From Eudromia elegans (lineage: Eukaryota > Chordata > Aves > Tinamiformes > Tinamidae), in the NCBI GenBank assembly GCA_003342815.1, contig PTEX01000060.1:2451849-2515848 (forward strand): DNA of 64,000 nucleotides, written 5' to 3'. Position 1 is the first letter of the stretch. Each line of letters starts with the position of its first letter. The notes under the pieces are model-generated. The model was not told the origin of the DNA and made no database searches. It worked only from the letters and a program-made list of their open reading frames with translations. This document shows positions 57,201-64,000 of the stretch, one piece after another. A program made the translations under genes and the position numbers.

Positions 57201-59387
57201 CTCCCTTGGGAGTGCAAGCCTGCTAGGTGTGTCCTGTTTTACAGCAAGATCTTCCACCCATTCGCCACCTCCCAGGACTTCCTTTCTTCCCATCCTCACA
57301 GTTTCAGGGAGAGCAGAGAGCTACAAAGCCCATCTCTTTGATTGGGAGGATGGACTGGAACATAGTTTTACTGTTAATAACAAAATTGGGAAAGGTGGAG
57401 GTTAAAATCTGAAGACATGTGCCCTTACTCAAAGATCGACTCCAGAACCTAGGACAATATGGTAACACACATTAGTTGTCACCCATCCAGCTCCAGAGCT
57501 CCAGAACGTGCCACCATCATATCAATATCAGCACAGGGAAGAGCTTGGCATGAACAAGACTGCTGTTTTGGAGGTCTGCTTTGTAGACCTGCAGTCCCAC
57601 AAGAAGAATAGAGAGGAAAAGACCAACAACAACCATGACTAGAGCATCTGAAAACTAGACTTCTTGTGGCCTTAAAATACTCAGTGTCTTTAATTGTGTT
57701 TAATTTGAACAATTGCCAATAATCTTACTTCTATTTGTGCAATGAAGTAGGACAGAAACAAAAAGATCTGAGCACCGAAAGGTTTCCAGACAAGAAAATC
57801 TCCAACACATATCCTGCATTTGTCTTCAAATAAACAAAGAAAAGGAAAACTAGAAAGTTCAAAGATTTGGGCTAACCACTTAGAGCAAAATATATACAAA
57901 TAGAGTAGTGTTTGTGCATAATTCAGACAATCCATTATTTCAATTGTCCTCCTTCCTGAGTTGTCTCAAAATGCAAAAAATCCATCCTGAAAGAGAGACA
58001 TACACCTCCCAGATCAGTCTGGTGTGTTTTCCAGAACTGCACTCACTTCTCCATCCTCATCACTGCTTGTCTTACCTCTTCACCTCTCAACAATTTAAAG
58101 AACTATGGAAACGACCGAACGAGCCATACACTGAACTAATGAAACTCACTGAAGGATCTGACCAACTGTGGTCCGAACTTGCCAAGAGAGAATCTACATC
58201 TCATTTTATCTAAAAAGTAAGGGCCACCTGGCATCTCTGTCACGTAGGACAGACGCTGTATTTTACAGTGCAGAGTGAATTTATACAATCATTTGCCGAC
58301 CTCCACCTCTTCTCCCCACTGTCTGGCCTCTATAGAGGGTGAAAATAACCCAAAATGATAAATTTTGGACCACATGTTCTGTCCCTCATGATCAGTGAGT
58401 GTTTTTTCATTGGGCCCCAACACTATTTTTCTTTTTCCCAGAGAAATCAAGTATTAATTGAGTGACTCAGAACTTCAGCAATGATTCATCACTAGTGGTT
58501 TTTTTTCAAGGCAGCATCCCAGAGGCTTTTCCCTAGTGCTGGGGTATGAACTCTGAGTGCATTTGTCACCACTTGGCTATTTCACCCCTGTGCTAAGATC
58601 CAGCAGTGGTTCTCATAAAAAAGCAGTTCTCATTTCCCTTCACGACAGGCTTGTATTGAGGAAACCCTAAATGTCAGGTCTTACTGATACTTAGGCTACT
58701 AGAAATGAGGCAAATCCTTAGGTTCCCAAATCACTGGCATGTTCTCTAGTTTTGTTTCACAAACATGCCTGTGCAGAATTAGTTTTTTCCACCCTTCTAA
58801 ATATAAATCTTGCCCGGGCTCAAGTCATTCAGGAAAATTTGTCCTCACAGGAAGAAACATCTTTTAAGGGAACAATCACTTAACTTCAGTCTCAGTTAGA
58901 TTCCACTGTAGTCCGATTTGGAAATGATATTTTGACCCCACTTACTGCAGATAGCACTCAAAATGAAGGAACGACTCGCCAAAAATACCTTCAAATGCTG
59001 ACCTCAACCTCTGTTCAAATCAGCCTACATACTCAGAGTGAAGGTCACATACTAGGCCACTAGTTCCTATAAGAGGAAAGAAATTAAGCATCCTTTAAAC
59101 AATTCTGTGTAAATATGATCTTCCATGACCAAAGCCTTTATTTATCTTTTGGTGACATCTCAAACCTATAAAGGCATTTTCACTCTGATTTTTTTTACAG
59201 CATAAAAAGGCAAACAGTACAATCTGTGTAGAAAGGGTACAGATATTCAAAATGCACATAATTTAATGTACATGAACAGTCTTATTTTCAGTGGTCTGAG
59301 TGCTGAGAGTTTTATCCACTCTTTCCCAGTGAAAGATCTGAAAATTGGGACATTTATGAACTCTTTGCAATATCTAATACTTCAAAT

Positions 59388-59403
59388 AAATAAATAAAAT
59401 AAG
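59388..59403. repeat. Short (AAAT)n run
   Basis: About four AAAT units. It provides AATAAA hexamers that need not be functional. Confidence 0.7.
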
Positions 59404-59781
59404 ACTATGTTCACCCCATCCAGGTTATGGATGGGAAAGTGGCTCATTTCTTGCAATAGATGTGAGAATTAGGTCTTCAGGAGGAATTTCTTGAAGAAAT
59501 TCATAGAAGAAAAAGATAGTAACTTCAAAGCTGAGTTTGGTGTGAGATATAAACTGTAAGCAGGATCATGGAAAACATAAACAAAAAGGGGGTAAAGCTG
59601 CTGTTCATAACAGAGATACAGGAACAACTTGGTGCGGGAGCAGAGATGAGCAGAGTAGAGCTATGAAGGGCCTTCAGCAAGAAGGACAAATAGCTTGAAC
59701 TTGACGAAACAGAGAAATCATCTGAGTTCTTTGGCAGGGCCTTGAACTTTACCTCAACTTGTTCTTTTTTTTTTTGGTTAG

Positions 59782-59918
59782 CTGGATGCAAGGGCCACTC
59801 CTGGGGTCCCTGTTTGCCTTGCAGGAGCAACTGTGGGAAGCAGCTTGATTTGCAGACCTACCTTTCCTGTGGCTCTGGGCATCCATCTAACGAGTCCTGG
59901 TTCTATGCAGCCTACAGG
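59782..59918 (+). CDS. Candidate cysteine-rich exon (TNF-receptor-like spacing)
   Basis: A branchpoint-like cctcaac, a long T run and ggttag (59748-59781) form a strong acceptor. The frame that follows enters in phase 1, matching the candidate leader exon at 44072, and would join as GPA-A-GC. It reads GCKGHSWGPCLPCRSNCG, then a stretch to YLSC, then NESWFYAAYR. The cysteine spacing C-x7-C-x2-C-x3-C-x11-C shares the C-x2-C-x3-C core with BCMA and the C..xSW..C-x2-C look of TNFRSF12A. NES is an N-glycosylation sequon. The end is uncertain: no good phase-1 GT donor exists before an in-frame stop at 59967. The best site is a GC donor (aggGCAAGA at 59919), which would leave phase 0. Two other frames are also open here, so this may be chance. 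Confidence 0.3.
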
Positions 59919-60494
59919 GCAAGAAAGAAAAGGCAGGGGGGAAAAAATGAATGGACAAAATGGCAGTGAAATGGTCGTAAATGTAGCTATTTCCAACCAT
60001 GCTACATGCAGCAAGACCTAGGGCTGGCTTTCACAGCCTGGCTCTGCTGAGGAGTGTTGTGCAGAGGTGAGCTTTAATTAGTCGTATCTCGCAATCAGTG
60101 GGGGTATTAGCACAGTAGGAGCAGTGGATGCACTTCAAGACCTCCCATTTAGAGAGAGTGTCAATGTTGGTGAAAGAAACTTTAATGAGAAACACCAAAG
60201 AAAGCCACAGTATACTTCAGACTAAAAGCTTGAATTGCAATCACTGTTCTATTCACGAGATGAAGAATGGAAAAATCTGGCCCCTAATGAAGAAAAATTC
60301 CTACGTGAAATGCTTATTTTAATGCTGTTTTTCCAAGATAAATCCTATTTACAGCTGCTGTTTCCTTATTTTGACAGATTCCCCTGGGAAATGGGCATAA
60401 CAGATAACTCCTGAAAACACTGAGTGCTGTACTTTGGGCTTGTATAAATTTTCACTTTAAAAATATGACAACCTAGTTTTCTTTTCGCTAACAG

Positions 60495-60515
60495 AGGAGT
60501 CAGCAGAGTCATCAG
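60495..60515 (+). CDS. Candidate 21-bp microexon
   Basis: A pyrimidine-rich acceptor ending cgctaacag (60494) and a good donor CAG/GTATGC (60516) bracket 21 bases. In phase 1 to phase 1 they encode ESAESS plus one base, a serine/acid-rich stretch suited to a membrane-proximal stalk. That phase matches the leader exon at 44072 and the transmembrane exon at 62394. Such a short pair of splice sites can arise by chance. Confidence 0.18.
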
Positions 60516-61432
60516 GTATGCAGGATGTGCATAAGTTGGCCAAATAGCAAAATAAAGGATCACCTGTGCCAAAGGAGAGGAAATAAGCTCATGGTTGAAG
60601 AAGACAGTTGTGAAAAAGGGAGTGTGACTTTAGTGTCTGCTCTCCATCTGAGAACAGGATTCTGTTTGTCAGGTTTGTGGTATCGTCCTATCTGTGCTAA
60701 GAGGTTGTGCAAAAGTCAGGTGTGTCGCCAGCTGTGCAGGGCTAAACACACTAAGTGAATCATGAAGCATTTTGGAAAGAAACATGTATATTCACCAGTA
60801 AGAAAAAAACAGAAGAAAAATTGTGACTAAATAATGCCACTTGCTCAATGTTACTGGTCAATATTGACCTACCAACCAATGTGGGCGATGGATTTGCCAA
60901 TGAGCAGATATTTAAAATCCTTGATTTTAGGGAGTTTGGCCTGCAGGTAGCCCCAGGTCAAAGGTAAAGATCAGCACCCAGGAGAGTCGAAATGAACTGC
61001 TCAGGCCAATTCAAAGATGTGTCAGACAACGCCGTCCCTCTCCGTAGCAGGAGTTATTTGAAAAATGTTTTCCGAGGCCTCGTGGCTCAGGGGCTATCGC
61101 AGTCTGGCCACATATTTATGGTGGTGATTTTGTTTTGTGCCACCCGTACGGGAGCTTCCACAGAGCCAGGTTCAATAGTCGTTTCACTGTTTTCTTTTTA
61201 CAAGAATGAAAAACATCACATGTGGGATTTGTTTGACCAAATATAGCCATTTGTTCCTAAACTAGTCACCCTCTGACTTCCTTTAGAGTCTCTGTGGAGA
61301 AAAAGTACTTTGAGGGAGAGGTTTGACGCATGTTAAAAGCAGCTAAAATGAGGCAAACTACTTGTGCCCTCAAAAAGCATATTTCTTGCTTTTCTTTGTA
61401 AGGAAGCTGAGAGGCAGTGGCTCAGACAGAGT

Positions 61433-62230
61433 CACAGAATCACAGGATCTTTAGGGTTGGAAGGGACCTCTAAAGATCATCTAGTCCAACCCCCTGCTCC
61501 AGCAGGGACACCTGGAGCACGGGGCACAGGGTGGCAGCCAGGTGAGTTTGGAAGATCTCCAGAGAAGAAGACTCCACAACCTCTCTGGGCAGCCTCTTCC
61601 AGGGCTCTGCCGCTCTCACAGCAAAGAACTTCCTCCTCACCCGAAGATGAAACCTCCTGTGCCTCAACTTAAAACCATTGCCCCTTGTTCTAGCACCAGC
61701 AACTACAGAAAACAGTTGAGCCCCTTCCTCCCTACAATCATATCTCAGGAATTTGTACACCTCACTATCCACTCATCCAATCCACACTTCCGGAGCTTTC
61801 CTATAAGGATGTTATGGAAGACTGTGTTGAAAGCCTTGCTGAAGTCAAGGTAGACAACATCCACGGCTTTCCCCTCATCCATCCAGTCACCCCATCATAG
61901 AAGGCTATCAGGTTCTTCAAACATGACTTCCCCTTAGTGAATCCACGCTGACTACTGCTGATCACCTTCTCCTCCTTGATATGCCTACACAGGGTCTCTA
62001 GGACGAGCTGCTCCGTTGCCTTTCCAGGGATGGAGGTGAGGTTGACGGGTCTGTAGTTTCCCGGCTCCTCCCTCTTGCCCTTTTTGAAGACTGCAGTGAT
62101 ATTGGCTCTCTTCCAGCACTCCGATACCTCCCCCACTCCCCATGACCTCTCCAAGATGATGGAGAGCAGCTCAGCAATAACCCCCGCCAGTTCCCTCAGC
62201 ATCCTTGGGTGCATCCCATCTGGACACACA
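61433..62230 (-). mobile_element. CR1 LINE, 5'-truncated and internally deleted
   Basis: The 3' end is at the left, with the CR1-typical octamer repeat (cacagaat / cacaggat in plus-strand text, 61433-61448) next to the signature ggttggaagggacctctaaa. Reading the minus strand from 62229 gives CR1 reverse-transcriptase sequence with GNYRPVNLTSIPGKATEQLV and FTKGKSCLKNLIAFYDGVTG. The frame then shifts by one base, and YLDFSKAFNTVFHNIL continues in another frame. A conserved C-terminal stretch, [20 protein letters not shown], follows within about 200 bp. The palm region with the catalytic YADD-type box is missing, so roughly a kilobase has been lost. The copy cannot encode active enzyme. It is moderately young: much of the reading frame is still legible. 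Confidence 0.93.
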
Positions 62231-62313
62231 CATGTACACTGTAAATGTCTCTGCTTACGCGATATTAATCCAAATGAACCTTATTTTGCTTTTTTTTTCT
62301 TTCTTTTTCTCAG

Positions 62314-62393
62314 TAGCCTCAGGGGCACAGGTTCCTGGACATTGCACAACTCCCAGTGCAGTTCCTGATTCATGCCTGCTCTGTCGTTACTAG
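62314..62393 (+). other. Possible alternative 5' part of the transmembrane exon
   Basis: A very strong pyrimidine tract and cag (62287-62313) would normally splice to 62314. In phase 1 this reads ASGAQVPGHCTTPSAVPDSC, then LLCRY, then TAG at 62391. The transmembrane frame lies in a different phase and starts just after. Either the downstream acceptor ttactag (62393) is used and this stretch is intronic, or the two frames are one exon separated by a one-base difference in this assembly or lineage. The cysteine content makes the second option worth noting. Confidence 0.22.
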
Positions 62394-62623
62394 GTGGGAA
62401 CACAGAGCTGCCGCCCTTCCCCGCGACAAGAGGACGTGGCTCCGGCCTGGAGGATACGGTGTCCCCAGCTCTTAGTGCTACCATCATTATCACTGTCACC
62501 GTTATTATCTCCAGCAGCGCGTACTTGTGCTTCCTGAAGTACATCTGCTCTGGGTGTTGCAAAGCCACTCAAGTAGTGCCAGCCAGAAGACTCGATCCTA
62601 GCAGGTCTGATGAGCAAGTCTAA
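62394..62623 (+). CDS. Candidate last exon: stalk, one transmembrane helix and short cytoplasmic tail
   Basis: From the acceptor ending ttactag (62393), reading in phase 1, the frame gives GGNTELPPFPATRGRGSGLE, then DTVSPALS. A clear membrane segment follows, ATIIITVTVIISSSAYLCFL, then KYICSGCCK and a polar tail ending DPSRSDEQV, with stop TAA at 62621. The basic residue and cysteines after the helix fit a type I topology with possible palmitoylation. CpG content is higher than in the flanks, which supports coding. Spliced to the leader exon at 44072 alone it gives an open frame of 106 residues; with the microexon at 60495 it gives 113. An in-frame ATG at 62372 would instead give an 83-residue leaderless protein. 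I do not recognise the family. Confidence 0.42.
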
Positions 62624-63640
62624 TCTCATCTCAATTAGCTTGTTTTCTGGGCTGTAGTGAGACGTAGCTGGACCTGGAAATAAGATGAAACATCAGACAG
62701 CAGAGGAGACATGGGATCCAATGTATAATACAGTGCATAATACCAGCTATCAGATCCCTGCCTAATATGAGATTTGCCATGCTCTCTTCTTTGTATCTTT
62801 GGTTGATTCCTCCTAAGGAATCTTAAGAAACATTCTGACAAAATTTCCAGTACTATCTGGCTGTCTTTGACAATGTCTCTCATCCTCTCTTTCAGTATGG
62901 TTTACTGCGGCTCCCCTGTTGGCTTCTGCCCTGCATTTTCGGTGGTACTTCTCTGTTCTCATACTTGAAAATGGAACCAGAGTGTCTGAATTTACCATCA
63001 GTTAAGTTGTCAAGACAAACCAGATGCATTTCGGGAATATCAAAGACCAGGCTTTGGTCTCCAGGCACAGGTACATGGGTGACATGCTACAGCTTGGATT
63101 ATATTATAGGAGAGGTCAAATACATGATCTAATGATCTTCTGTCTTGAAACTCTGCCAGCAAGTACTCATATCTCTTTAGTAGCAAATCTTGCAAGTGCA
63201 CATATTACTTTTTTTGCCACTGAAACACTTTACGTTTGCCATGTAACCAAGCTGCTATTAGGAACTTGTGGGAATGACAACTGTATTGTGACTTTTGTGA
63301 AAGTCTCATCTGGGAACTGGCCATACAAGTGCTATTCTCCATTTCCACGTCCTTCTCAGTGGATGAGATAAGACAGAAGTGTGTTAGCTATGGAGAAGAC
63401 ATCTGGACCATATAAAACTGAAGCTTTCTGATATTCAACAGACAAATATTTCCCTTTCCTGGAATTAGCTGAGAAGATGAAATTCAGAAAAAAATATCAG
63501 TGGAAAGACTCTTGTTGGGGCACTTTGGTTTATTTGGATAGGGAAGTAATGAAAATGGTTTTTGTCGGGAAGATCTAGTTGTAGAGTTTTTTGCTCAATT
63601 CCCAAGGGAAAGAGGTATATAAAGATAAATAAATAAATGA
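62624..63640 (+). other. Possible 3' UTR of the candidate membrane-protein gene
   Basis: No further gene is recognised. The first plus-strand AATAAA after the stop is the overlapping pair at 63628-63637, about 1 kb downstream. If the transmembrane ORF is real this would be its 3' UTR. ORFs within it (for example 63024-63371) look like chance. Confidence 0.25.
63628..63637 (+). terminator. Overlapping AATAAA signals
   Basis: Two AATAAA hexamers overlap within an AAAT run. They may serve the candidate gene ending at 62623, or be simple-sequence coincidence. Confidence 0.25.
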
Positions 63641-63824
63641 CAGATAAGTATCAGGACATGGCCTGCTGGAAGCCTACCTGTATCAAGCCTTTCTAATGTG
63701 CATTGCTTATGAGCAGCACTCAGGCAAACTACAGCCATATTTGCTCTCTGACAAAGTCACCTCTCCTGGAGACATTTCTTTAATGTCATCCTCTGCCCTT
63801 CCCCTTTAAAACTGCAAACATTTC

Positions 63825-63945
63825 TGGTGTTATGTATACATGTATATACACACATATGTGTGTATCAAGCTTGTATATATATATAAGCAAAACATATGTA
63901 TGTGTGTATACATATATGCATACACATATATAAACAAGCTTGAAA
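63825..63945. repeat. TA/TG/CA alternating tract with repeated caagcttg
   Basis: About 120 bp of purine-pyrimidine alternation with local self-complementarity. The octamer palindrome caagcttg appears twice, near 63866 and 63934. Confidence 0.75.
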
Positions 63946-64000
63946 ATGTGATGTTTGAAATGCCCATGCAGAAATTTTGGAAGAGAAACCAGCTCTTATT

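Larger units (their letters stand above)
44163..59781 (+). other. Gene-poor DNA, possible first intron of the candidate gene
   Basis: About 15.6 kb of AT-rich sequence without a recognised gene. It contains a weak CR1-like remnant near 48690-48950, a 17-bp duplication at 48026-48059, poly-A and poly-C/A runs (50221-50236 and 54183-54230), and a palindrome cluster at 53729-53816. If the exons on either side belong together this is an intron. Further small exons inside it cannot be excluded. Confidence 0.35.

Noticed and set aside
57908-58213. 101-codon plus-strand ORF ending in a charged stretch
   Set aside because: No known motif, no splice or promoter support, and within chance expectation.
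60037-60066. 30-bp segment with good acceptor and donor, reading PGSAEECCAE in phase 0
   Set aside because: It would follow the GC donor at 59919 after a 118-bp intron, but it ends in phase 0 and cannot join the phase-1 exons downstream without a stop.
60992-61246. 84-codon ORF near the CR1
   Set aside because: A hydrophobic patch is present, but there is no convincing acceptor, donor or phase match with the candidate exons.

Overview
The window looks like avian nuclear DNA. The evidence is a CR1 LINE (the standard bird retroposon) on the minus strand near the right end, GC-rich first exons beside AT-rich intergenic DNA, and two recognisable vertebrate genes in a known syntenic arrangement. 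The species cannot be told from the sequence. One assembly gap (Ns, 14924-15318) is present.

Left edge (1-720): the first coding exon of TMEM135 lies on the minus strand, from its ATG at 131-129 to beyond the window edge, with a CpG-rich promoter behind it. About 14 kb of mostly AT-rich intergenic DNA follows, with a few GC/CpG-retaining patches that could be regulatory. FZD4 lies at 14.9-20.2 kb on the plus strand, head to head with TMEM135 as on human chromosome 11q14.2. It has two coding exons (15319-15541 and 16212-17540), a 670-bp phase-0 intron and a long 3' UTR with two AATAAA signals. The gap hides its start codon and most of its signal peptide. Visible FZD4 is very close to the mammalian protein, including the ten-cysteine Wnt/Norrin-binding domain, seven membrane segments, the KTxxxW Dishevelled-binding motif and the ETVV C-terminus.

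From 20.2 to 43.8 kb I find no supported gene. There are simple repeats, small tandem duplications, a GC-rich patch with a long antisense ORF, and possible conserved noncoding elements. PRSS23, the next gene in mammals, is not in the window.

The most interesting region is 43.8-62.7 kb. An isolated CpG-rich patch contains what looks like a signal-peptide first exon (44072-44162) ending in phase 1 at a splice donor. At 59782 a strong acceptor opens a short cysteine-rich frame in the same phase. At 60495-60515 there is a possible 21-bp microexon. At 62394-62623 there is an ORF with one transmembrane helix and a short cysteine-containing tail, again readable in phase 1. Together they suggest an unrecognised small type I membrane protein on the plus strand, perhaps with a TNF-receptor-like mini cysteine-rich domain. 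The full exon chain is not resolved and the model is a hypothesis. A 5'-truncated, internally deleted CR1 (61433-62230, minus) sits in its proposed last intron. The last kilobase holds a possible polyadenylation signal and AT/GT simple sequence.
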